The notes under the pieces are model-generated. The model was not told where the DNA came from, ran no database searches, and saw only the letters and a list, made by a program, of their open reading frames with translations. 64,000 bases of DNA from NCBI RefSeq assembly GCF_934924865.1, contig NZ_OW235315.1, positions 1,488,001-1,552,000 of the forward strand. Direction: 5' to 3'. Made by a program: the position numbers and the translations under genes. Positions 56,416 to 64,000 of this stretch are shown piece after piece; the stretch's first letter is position 1, and the number at the start of each line of letters is the position of its first letter. This DNA comes from Tepidibacter aestuarii (GTDB lineage: Bacteria > Bacillota > Clostridia > Peptostreptococcales > Peptostreptococcaceae).

Positions 56416-58575
56416 TTACACCTCAAAATATCCTTTTTTAACTTCAGTCTTTCTTTCTTCTTCATTATAAAGCAGTAAGTATTCATGACAAGTATAAGGC
56501 TTAATAATTTCATAAAGATTAGAATCAATCTCTTCATTGGTAGATAGAAGAATAACTTGCTTACTTATATTTGGAAGATAGTTAATTGTTAATGATTTTC
56601 TATGAGTTTCATCTACTCTAGCATAAGGGGTATCAATTATAAATGGTATTTCTATTTTAGAGCTTTTTATTAACGCCCAAATTAAACAAAGTATATATAT
56701 TTGTTTTTCGCCTTTAGAGAAGTCATTAACATTAACTTTTGTTCTTAAACTTATATTATCAAATGATGGGTTAATATTAAATAAATCAAAAAATTCATCG
56801 AAAGACTTAGCATTATATTTTAATAAAAGATCTTCTATAAATTTTAAACCATATTTTTTAACAATATCCTTGACCCCTAGGTTATTAATAATATTTAAAA
56901 TCTCTAATGTGCTATAATTTTTTGAAACATAAAGAGTAGATTCGAAATTAGAGTCAATAACAATACTAGATACATAATCACTTTTTCTTATTATAGTACT
57001 AAAAATTTCTATGAAATTGTTTTCTATTAACTTTAATTTATCCTTAGCTAATTTACTTAGTAAAGTATCGAGATAGTCAACTACTTTAGATGAAAGATTT
57101 AAAATATTATCATCTTGCATAGAAGAAGTATAAGTATTTTTAGCTCTGTTATATTTATAAATTGCCGTTTTTTCTTTTTCTAAATAAGAATCAAGATCAT
57201 AATTTAAAGATATTATTTCATTTTCAGTAGAATGAATTTTATCAGTTATATTGCTTATATTTTTCAAGTAATTGTTTACAAAGTCACCTGTAATTGAAGA
57301 ATTAAGCTTATCTCTTTGAGTTTTAATATCTTGAGCTATTTCTTTAAGTCTATTATAGTTATCAAGTAATTTGCTTTTTAATTCTTTTTCACCATCAATT
57401 ATGTTATTAAGAGTAGATAGCACATTATTTTGTTGTTCAGAGGATAGCATCAATAATTCTCTTACCATAGAAAGCTCCTTTGTATCGAACATGTTGTTCA
57501 GGATTGTAACTGCAAGTTCATTATACTTATTTTCATCAATTTCTGATATATTATGAGAAGAAAGTGATTTGCCGATAACATAACCTGAAAGTTTATTTTT
57601 AATGCTTTTATAAGAAGAAATAGAGTTTTCTTTTTCAATTTGGCTCATTGTATCTTTTAATAAATCAGTAATTAATAGAAAAGGTAATATTTCATTACAA
57701 TAATCCTTAATATACTGATTAATAGACGTTCTTTCGTTTTCAAGAGAGAGTATCTTAGAATTTATAGCCTTTTCTTCGTTTTCTAGTATCCCTCCAGAAG
57801 TTTTAAAATCTTTTTCTAATAAACTCTTTTCCATAATTAAGGTATTGAGACTATCTTTCTTTTTTAATATTTTTGTTTTTATGCTTTTAATGTTATATTG
57901 AATGCTGTTTAAGTTTTTTAATGTTTCATCATATTGAGTTTCAACATCAGCAAGACTACCATTTTGTTTAGTAATTTGCCTTTGAAAAGATAGAAGGTGT
58001 TTCTTTAAAACATTAAAAGTATCATAATTAAATAATTGTAATACAGATTCTTTCAAGTTATTTGATGAATTTTTACCATTGAAGAATTCACTAAGTTCTT
58101 CACCATCAAAAAAGAAAAAATCAAATAGAGAACGCGGAATATTTGATTGAAGATATTTATTAAAAAATTCAACTTCATCTTCAGTTAATAATATATCATT
58201 TTTAAAAACTTCAAAGCTCTCTACTATTTTTTTGTTAGCATATATCCAATTTCTATTAAGGATATATTTATTTGTTTTGGTTCCTTCAAAGAAAGTCAAA
58301 GTAACTGAAAGATTGCAGTCAACGGTTTCATTTTTAAAAGCATTATTATTTATATTATTCTTAATCTTATCTAAGTAGGTAGGATTAATTCCTAAGTATC
58401 CATAACTGCTAGGTCCGTAAATACAAAGCTTAATAGCTTCAAATAGAGTAGATTTACCAGAACCATTTTCTCCACCTATTAAAATAATATTTTTATTCTC
58501 CAAAGGAGTAAAAGAAAATTCAGTTTCATCTTCATAGGATCTAAAGTTTTTCATTTTTATACTATTAATTATCAT
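56416..58575 (-). CDS. dndD: DNA sulfur modification ATPase DndD
   Basis: The 719-residue SMC-like protein has Walker A ILIGGENGSGKSTLFEA near residue 31, a FFFFDGEELSEFF segment near 152 as in DndD, long coiled-coil parts (about 190-300 and 380-480), the ABC signature DFSKGEKQIYIL near 620 and Walker B PFIIDTPYARVDETHR near 648. It hydrolyses ATP and probably opens or nicks-and-holds DNA during sulfur insertion. It overlaps dndC by 11 bases and lies 2 bases before dndE. Confidence 0.93.
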   Translation of the reverse strand: MIINSIKMKNFRSYEDETEFSFTPLENKNIILIGGENGSGKSTLFEAIKLCIYGPSSYGYLGINPTYLDKIKNNINNNAFKNETVDCNLSVTLTFFEGTKTNKYILNRNWIYANKKIVESFEVFKNDILLTEDEVEFFNKYLQSNIPRSLFDFFFFDGEELSEFFNGKNSSNNLKESVLQLFNYDTFNVLKKHLLSFQRQITKQNGSLADVETQYDETLKNLNSIQYNIKSIKTKILKKKDSLNTLIMEKSLLEKDFKTSGGILENEEKAINSKILSLENERTSINQYIKDYCNEILPFLLITDLLKDTMSQIEKENSISSYKSIKNKLSGYVIGKSLSSHNISEIDENKYNELAVTILNNMFDTKELSMVRELLMLSSEQQNNVLSTLNNIIDGEKELKSKLLDNYNRLKEIAQDIKTQRDKLNSSITGDFVNNYLKNISNITDKIHSTENEIISLNYDLDSYLEKEKTAIYKYNRAKNTYTSSMQDDNILNLSSKVVDYLDTLLSKLAKDKLKLIENNFIEIFSTIIRKSDYVSSIVIDSNFESTLYVSKNYSTLEILNIINNLGVKDIVKKYGLKFIEDLLLKYNAKSFDEFFDLFNINPSFDNISLRTKVNVNDFSKGEKQIYILCLIWALIKSSKIEIPFIIDTPYARVDETHRKSLTINYLPNISKQVILLSTNEEIDSNLYEIIKPYTCHEYLLLYNEEERKTEVKKGYFEV

Positions 58576-60187
58576 TTTCTATCTCCTCAACTATACTTTT
58601 GTGTAGATGTTTTTGATTCAAGATTTTTGAAATAGATTTATCTAATACTGTTTTGTTTGTAAAATGCTTATTTTTATTAGTTTCTATAAGTAAAGTAGAT
58701 ATTAAATTATCTGGAAGATTAAACTGTTTATTTAGATCTTTTATGTTAAATAAAGTTTCATCATCAAAAATAGGTTTTTTAAAATCATGCCAAGGCAACT
58801 TTTTTCTTAAGATATTATAATAAATATCAACTAATGAACGACAAGTCAAGTCTTCTTCATCATCCCAAATTTTATCAATAACTTCAAGTTCTTGAATAGT
58901 TATCAGTGGAAAGTCAATGTATTTATCCATTTCTTTTTGAGTTTCTAATAGTTTTTGTAATATTTCTTTTCTAGCTTTAAAATTAAAAGGTCCATATCCA
59001 AGCACATTTATATAACTACCTTTATCACTTTCAAAAACTTTAGAAGGATCAATTTTATAATTATCAATTAAAGGTAATAATTCTAAATATATTTTTTCTT
59101 TATCTGAAGACTCTTTAGAGCCTTCTTGAATGTCATTAGCAGAGTTCCTCAAATCAATATATTCTTTATTTCCTTCATTAAAAATATAGTTTTTATTTAA
59201 TTCTAAGTTGTAGTTTATAGGTAAATCATCCAATAGTAACTTTTTATAATAATGGTTTCCATCTCTTCTATATTGTCTTCTATATTCATGCTTATCTCTT
59301 ATACTAAGCAACCAATTTCTGAAGTCAAGAAGAGGTTGTAGCCATTCTTCGCCATTTTTTATAAAACCAGTTAAAGACTTATCTTCCTTAACAACAGTAC
59401 AAGACCAGCAACCAAAACGAGAATTACCACAAGAAGGTGTATCTACTTGACCTTTAGCATTTTTAGTAATAGTGAAAGGACATTCTCCACCATCTGAACC
59501 CATATATAAATCTTGTAAATCGTTATTATTTGTCCCCCAAGGAGTAACACCATTGTCACTTAAAAGTATCTTCCATACCTCATCTGTTGTTAACTCTACA
59601 ATAGGATTATACACATATGTATTGTTAATAGTATTATGAGGTGTAAATAGATACCCTTCTATTTCTCTTTTTTCTATTCTATTTTTTCTTGCTATACTTT
59701 CAGTTTTTCTAACTCCAAGTAATAATACAACTTCGCCACTTTCTTTAACCTTTGTTTCAATAAAGTCATTAGAAGGTTGAATCTTTAAACGTTCAGTACA
59801 CCATCTAAATCTAATTGAAGTAGGAGTCGGTAAACCCTTTCCAATTATATTAGTCCAAAAGGTATTATTATATTTAGGGTATACCATATGTGATGAAATA
59901 GGCAAGGAAGTATCTTTTACATATTCATTTATAGCGTTATAATTAGCCTGTAGATAACCTAAAACTATTGGATTTTCTATTAATGTATCAGAAGAAACTA
60001 TATATATATGTTTATGTCTTTCCTCTTCAGGCAAGCTCTCTAACATTTTAAAAGCAAGCTGAACAACAACAGTACTGTCTTTACCACCACTATATCCAAT
60101 AATCCAAGGTCTATTATCATTTTTATATACCATTTTCATCTCTTCTAATATAAAATTTAAAGTATCTTTAAAGTCGTTTTTCATCAT
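58565..60187 (-). CDS. dndC: phosphorothioation-dependent PP-loop protein DndC
   Basis: The 540-residue protein has the PP-loop SGGKDST in WIIGYSGGKDSTVVVQLAF near residue 28, a RWCTERLKIQPS segment near 148 and the Fe-S cysteines in TPSCGNSRFGCWSC near 262, as in PAPS-reductase-like DndC. It activates the DNA backbone or sulfur with ATP and carries sulfur from DndA to DNA through an Fe-S cluster. It overlaps dndB by 4 bases and dndD by 11 bases. The start has two ATG codons in a row (60187, 60184). Confidence 0.93.
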   Translation of the reverse strand: MMKNDFKDTLNFILEEMKMVYKNDNRPWIIGYSGGKDSTVVVQLAFKMLESLPEEERHKHIYIVSSDTLIENPIVLGYLQANYNAINEYVKDTSLPISSHMVYPKYNNTFWTNIIGKGLPTPTSIRFRWCTERLKIQPSNDFIETKVKESGEVVLLLGVRKTESIARKNRIEKREIEGYLFTPHNTINNTYVYNPIVELTTDEVWKILLSDNGVTPWGTNNNDLQDLYMGSDGGECPFTITKNAKGQVDTPSCGNSRFGCWSCTVVKEDKSLTGFIKNGEEWLQPLLDFRNWLLSIRDKHEYRRQYRRDGNHYYKKLLLDDLPINYNLELNKNYIFNEGNKEYIDLRNSANDIQEGSKESSDKEKIYLELLPLIDNYKIDPSKVFESDKGSYINVLGYGPFNFKARKEILQKLLETQKEMDKYIDFPLITIQELEVIDKIWDDEEDLTCRSLVDIYYNILRKKLPWHDFKKPIFDDETLFNIKDLNKQFNLPDNLISTLLIETNKNKHFTNKTVLDKSISKILNQKHLHKSIVEEIENDN

Positions 60188-61278
60188 AGTTGCCTTCCTT
60201 TTTTCTTAATATCATTTTCAAGTTTTATTTCATCTTTTGTTAATGGCAAATCAAGTTTTTTCTTTATAAGATTATTTGTAAGTTTTATATAGTAAGCACT
60301 TTTAACAATTCTTCCATTTGCACCTATAACTCTATTTTGCCAATCATCAAGATTAGTTCTATTCCAATTGATATGCTTGATATTTTTTAAAATATCTTTC
60401 CATTCATTTGGATGATTCCTATATAGATAATTACCTACAAAGCCTAGGGCCTCCAGAACTACACCGCTTGAACTAATAAACTCTCCTCTGAACTTTGCAG
60501 GACTAAGTTCTTTAGAAAATACTAATTGCCATTCACTCATACTATCACACAAAACATCCCAAAATTCCTTAACAAAACTAACAGATTCTTTATCAGTTAA
60601 TTTTAATTTATTTAGTAACTTTTTATTAGTTTCATGTATGCTACTTAAAGCAAATAGTTTTGCTGAAAATTTGGATAAAGAAGGATTTTCTTTGTCCGTA
60701 TAGTATTTTAAATTCTTATTTGTTTCCACTAAGTCTTTAGAAATAGTCGCAATTGGATCTCTTGAATCATACAAGATTCCAATTGACTTTGAAACATTAA
60801 CAGCATGTTTATTTAAATCTGCAAATATCTGTTGGCTACGTTTCAATCCTTCATCTATAAAGATAACAACAGATATTGTTTCATTAGAAAGAGAAGGATC
60901 TGCCTTTAAAGCTTCTTCAATAGCAGCTCGTCTATGCTGTCCATCGTTAATTAGCAGTCTACTATCCATAGAAACTTTGAGGATTCCTATGTTCTCGTCT
61001 AATTGACTGTCAATTGGTGAAAAATCGAAATTTCCATCAATTGATGAAGTCAATGAAGAAAATACATAATCTTTAGGATTATCGATTATGTATTGAGCAA
61101 TCTCAGGTATACGATTTTTATTTAGAATTCTTTGAGCCCTATGTTCAGGCGGTAACTCCTCTTCATTAAATATAAATAGTTTAGATAATATTGAAAGAGG
61201 GCACATAATGACAAAAAAGTCTCTATTTGCCTGTTTTCCTTTCATTGCAGGAAATGAGTAAAAAAAATTATTATACAT
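60184..61278 (-). CDS. dndB: DGQHR-domain protein DndB
   Basis: The 364-residue protein has LLINDGQHRRAAIEEAL near residue 110, the DGQHR hallmark of DndB, with LSKLF near 30 and FADLNKHAVNVSKS near 170. DndB is not essential for modification but changes its level and site choice, and in Salmonella a homologue has been reported to repress its own operon. It is the first gene of the minus-strand dnd operon with an AAGGAG site. Two identical palindromes flank its promoter -10 box. Confidence 0.9.
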   Translation of the reverse strand: MYNNFFYSFPAMKGKQANRDFFVIMCPLSILSKLFIFNEEELPPEHRAQRILNKNRIPEIAQYIIDNPKDYVFSSLTSSIDGNFDFSPIDSQLDENIGILKVSMDSRLLINDGQHRRAAIEEALKADPSLSNETISVVIFIDEGLKRSQQIFADLNKHAVNVSKSIGILYDSRDPIATISKDLVETNKNLKYYTDKENPSLSKFSAKLFALSSIHETNKKLLNKLKLTDKESVSFVKEFWDVLCDSMSEWQLVFSKELSPAKFRGEFISSSGVVLEALGFVGNYLYRNHPNEWKDILKNIKHINWNRTNLDDWQNRVIGANGRIVKSAYYIKLTNNLIKKKLDLPLTKDEIKLENDIKKKGRQL

Positions 61279-61288
61279 TTTTATCTCC

Positions 61289-61340
61289 TTACGTACGTAA
61301 TATTACATATTTATTATAACATTTACGTACGTAATGTAAA
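61289..61340 (-). promoter_or_regulatory. dnd operon promoter with two TTACGTACGTAA operators
   Basis: On the minus strand TTTACA (61335-61340) and TATAAT (61313-61318) are 16 bases apart. The palindrome TTACGTACGTAA at 61323-61334 fills the promoter spacer, and an identical copy at 61289-61300 lies in the leader and touches the ribosome site. The centres are 34 bases apart. This is a classic arrangement for repression. Confidence 0.8.
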
Positions 61341-61350
61341 TAGGAGATTT

Positions 61351-61867
61351 CATTTCGAAATATATACGTGTAGTTTAATGTAGAAAGTAGATTTTGCTTC
61401 GTTCAATATAACCAAAATATTATATCTTCTTTCTAAGATTAACGCGTTGTGCTAGTTCAAATTTAGAAAAATAAAACTCCAACAAATGTAAAAAACTAAA
61501 CTTAATTCAAAAACGCATAGAAGATTACAAGTGCAAGCCTCAAGAAAGTATAAGTGAATATATATGTTAAAAAATATATCAAGACAAATTATGACAAGTT
61601 TTTTAAAAAATGTATGATATAATTTGGGCGAAATGAAGATAATCAGATTTTAATAAGGATTTATTCTAGTTTATAGCATAGAAATGTTTTTTATAATTAC
61701 TAATATAGATAAAATATGATTATAAAACAAAGATAATTGTGAATTTTAAAAGATTGATAATGTTATTAAATTAAAAATGGTATGTTAACAGTTGAAATGT
61801 TATAAAAATATTAAATATATTTAAAGAAAGAATTGAATGATATTAAATGTATTAAGAGGTGTTAGTA
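61351..61867. other. spacer between divergent dnd and mcr operons
   Basis: About 500 AT-rich bases carry no gene-like frame. A promoter for the plus-strand mcrB should lie here, but no pair of boxes stands out in so A/T-rich a stretch. Confidence 0.5.
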
Positions 61868-63217
61868 GTGGTGAGAAAAAATAGTTGGAATAAATGTAAT
61901 GAAAACCATAATTTAATTGGGAGTAAAAAGGTTGATTATTCAATAGTTGAAGGTGGAACACCTATACCTAAAGAGTATCAAGATGATTTTATTCTAGTAG
62001 AAGAAGGTAGAATACTGGAGATTGGTCAACGTAGGGAAGTAAAGTTTCTGATAGAAGATAAAATATTTAGGGCTACAATTAAAAAACGTAAGAGAAGCGA
62101 TTGTGAAGGATATATTTTGAGAATTAATTATAACAAAGAGTTAAATGAGTATTTCAGAAAAAAGTTTAGTTCAAGTATTAAGTATATTGAAGAGAATAGA
62201 AAAATTACGGGTAAAAGTAATATAATTGTTCCAGATGAAATAGGTGAATATATAGAGTTTTATAGAACAGAAGAAATGGATTGTTATAAATTAAAATTAG
62301 TTTTAAATGATAAAGGGAAAAAATACCAGGAATATATTGGTGAACCATTTGAAAGTGGTTTTGAAGATAAACGACAAGTAAATTTCATATATGATATTGA
62401 AAAATGTAGTAGAGATATAGGTTTATCAGAAGACAATATAAATAAATGGTTAGAAGCTATTAAGCGTAAAGGACAAGCTATAATTTATGGTCCACCAGGA
62501 ACAGGTAAAACATATACAGCTAAAAAATTAGCTAAAGTACTATTGTCAGAGGGAGATGGTTTTGTTGATTTAGTACAATTTCATCCAGCTTACGCATATG
62601 AGGATTTTATACAGGGTATAAGACCTAAAATTGATAGAGAAGGAAAATTGTCATACAACTTGGAAAAAGGAAGGTTTATTGAGATTTGCGATAAAGCTAG
62701 AAAAAGAAAAGGAAACAGTGTATTAATAATAGATGAAATAAATAGAGCAAATTTATCAAGAGTATTTGGGGAATTAATGTATTTGCTAGAATATAGAAAT
62801 AGTTCAATTAAATTGGCTAGTGGAGAAAATTTTGATATACCTAAAAATATTTATATTATTGGAACGATGAATACTGCTGATAGATCTATTGCATTAGTAG
62901 ATAATGCTATTCGAAGAAGATTTGCTTTTTTAAGTTTACAACCAAATTATAAAGTTTTAAAGAAATATCATTTAGAAAGTAGTTTTCCAATAGATAAATT
63001 AATTAGTATCTTAAAGAATATAAACAAACATATTAACGATAAACGTTATGAATTAGGAATTTCGTATTTTTTAAATAGTAATTTGGAAGAGTGTATACAA
63101 GATATTTGGGAGATGGAAATAGTACCTTATTTAGAGGAGTATTTTTTTGATCAATCAGATAAAATTAATGATTTTTCATGGAAGAACATAGAGGAGCAAT
63201 TGTATGGTGATGTCTAA
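61868..63217 (+). CDS. mcrB: McrB-type AAA+ restriction GTPase subunit
   Basis: The protein has about 449 residues. GTG 61868, behind AAGAGGTG at 61854-61861, is preferred; GTG 61871 and GTG 61859 are also in frame. The C-terminal half is McrB-like: Walker A IYGPPGTGKTYTA near residue 206, FHPAYAYEDFIQGIRP near 237, VLIIDEINRANLSRVFGEL near 284 and the MNTADRS motif with DNAIRRRFAF near 335. The N-terminal 180 residues, which would choose the target, are unlike Escherichia McrB and have a beta-rich look (for example REVKFLIEDKIFRATIKKR). With McrC it cuts modified DNA. It diverges from dndB by about 590 bases. Confidence 0.88.
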   Translation: MVRKNSWNKCNENHNLIGSKKVDYSIVEGGTPIPKEYQDDFILVEEGRILEIGQRREVKFLIEDKIFRATIKKRKRSDCEGYILRINYNKELNEYFRKKFSSSIKYIEENRKITGKSNIIVPDEIGEYIEFYRTEEMDCYKLKLVLNDKGKKYQEYIGEPFESGFEDKRQVNFIYDIEKCSRDIGLSEDNINKWLEAIKRKGQAIIYGPPGTGKTYTAKKLAKVLLSEGDGFVDLVQFHPAYAYEDFIQGIRPKIDREGKLSYNLEKGRFIEICDKARKRKGNSVLIIDEINRANLSRVFGELMYLLEYRNSSIKLASGENFDIPKNIYIIGTMNTADRSIALVDNAIRRRFAFLSLQPNYKVLKKYHLESSFPIDKLISILKNINKHINDKRYELGISYFLNSNLEECIQDIWEMEIVPYLEEYFFDQSDKINDFSWKNIEEQLYGDV

Positions 63218-64000
63218 TAAAAAAGTTATAGAACTTATAGAGTACAATCCTACAGAGTTAGATAAATCATTTTTAGATGAATCTACAGGTGAATATATAT
63301 GGAAAGAGTATAGTAAGCAAATAAATTTAGAATTTCCATCTCGAATCACTGATAATAAGTGGAGATTGACTTGTTTAGGATGGGTTGGATATATTAGGAT
63401 TAATAGAGATTTAGATATTATACTTAAACCTAAAATATTAATAAAAAATTTATTTTTAATGTGGGAGTATGCATATAGGTTAAAAAGTTTTCATATATTA
63501 GATGGATTAATAGAGTGTGAAAGTATTTTAGATTTTTATAACCAATTAGCTAAAGTATTGGTTAAAAAAGTTGTACAAAGAGGAAAAATCGGTTATTACA
63601 AAACTTATGAAAAAAGAGAAGATATTCTTACTTATGTATCAGGAAAAATAGATGTGGACTATTTGATCAGAAATCCAATAAGATCAAATATTAAATGTGA
63701 ATTTTATGAAGATACTACTGATAATGAAGAAAATCAGATAATATTATGGACAATATATACTATATTAAAAAGTAATCTATTAAAGGAGGATTTAAAGGAT
63801 ACTATTAGATCAGTGTATAGAAGTATGTCAAATTTTATTTCATTAAAACGAGTAAGTCATTATAAGTGTTCAAATAGAAGGTATACTAGTTTAAATCATG
63901 ATTATAAGACAATACATTCTTTGTGTAGGTTATTTTTAGAAAATATAGGACCAACTTACAAAATTGGAACGACAAACATGTTGCCATTTATAGTTAATAT
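63204..64000 (+). CDS. mcrC: McrC-type restriction subunit, N-terminal part (partial)
   Basis: The frame runs open from ATG 63204 to the window end, 265 residues so far. An AGAGGAG site lies 8 bases before the start, and the gene overlaps mcrB by 14 bases. The segments GWVGYIRINRDLDIILKPKI near residue 60, YEKREDILTYVSGKIDV near 134 and EDTTDNEENQIILWTIYTIL near 170 match McrC proteins, which bind McrB rings and carry a PD-(D/E)xK nuclease near the C-terminus. The nuclease part lies beyond the window, so activity cannot be judged. Confidence 0.8.
   Translation, partial: MVMSNKKVIELIEYNPTELDKSFLDESTGEYIWKEYSKQINLEFPSRITDNKWRLTCLGWVGYIRINRDLDIILKPKILIKNLFLMWEYAYRLKSFHILDGLIECESILDFYNQLAKVLVKKVVQRGKIGYYKTYEKREDILTYVSGKIDVDYLIRNPIRSNIKCEFYEDTTDNEENQIILWTIYTILKSNLLKEDLKDTIRSVYRSMSNFISLKRVSHYKCSNRRYTSLNHDYKTIHSLCRLFLENIGPTYKIGTTNMLPFIVN

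Overview
The window is AT-rich, low-GC Gram-positive DNA of a Clostridia type, most likely Peptostreptococcaceae or a close relative. This rests on the strong A/T codon bias, purine-rich AGGAGG-type ribosome sites, intrinsic terminators, T-box leaders, a tmRNA encoding the tag ANDNYALAA and a molybdenum-hydroxylase accessory cluster typical of anaerobes. The species cannot be named from the sequence.

Region 1 (1-9.4 kb) is one operon-like run. It holds the 3' end of a molybdenum-binding hydroxylase subunit, then a flavin/Fe-S dicluster oxidoreductase, a small zinc-ribbon-like redox protein, a methyltransferase, a C-GCAxxG-C-C protein, a radical SAM protein, XdhC, a MobA-like/HD fusion, a histidine phosphatase and an AMP-dependent CoA ligase. 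It matches the gene set known around Desulfovibrio DVU_1551-1559. Region 2 (9.4-18.6 kb) has a SWIM/SNF2 helicase, a two-component system and a MoxR-VWA pair. Region 3 (18.6-29.7 kb) is arginine and carbamoyl-phosphate synthesis: argJ and argC on the minus strand and argB-argF-argD-carA-carB on the plus strand. A 1.3-kb divergent control region between them carries two tandem Arg T-boxes in each direction.

Region 4 (29.7-32.2 kb) has a tRNA-dihydrouridine synthase, then rnpB and ssrA in tandem and a helicase remnant. Region 5 (32.2-36.4 kb) has a Nudix hydrolase, then a MerR regulator facing a 19-bp-spacer promoter with a dyad, driving a C-S lyase-type PLP enzyme and an MFS transporter. Region 6 (36.4-42.8 kb) has a broken sodium/solute symporter, a sigma-54 activator with three TGTAAA-N4-TTTACA sites and a clear -24/-12 promoter ahead of a class III aminotransferase/racemase and a YkvI-like transporter, then a broken MazG-like gene and about 830 bp of empty sequence.

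Region 7 (42.8-64 kb) is a defence island. The phosphorothioate-dependent restriction genes dptF, dptG and dptH come first, then a second, shorter DGQHR (DndB-like) protein and an unrecognised protein with an RNLWAH (Rx4H, HEPN-like) motif, then a decayed IS256-like element. The convergent operon dndB-dndC-dndD-dndE-dndA carries out DNA phosphorothioate modification, and its promoter has two identical TTACGTACGTAA palindromes. A divergent McrB/McrC type IV restriction pair runs off the window end. The least explained part is the DGQHR-HEPN pair inside an otherwise recognisable Dnd/Dpt system.
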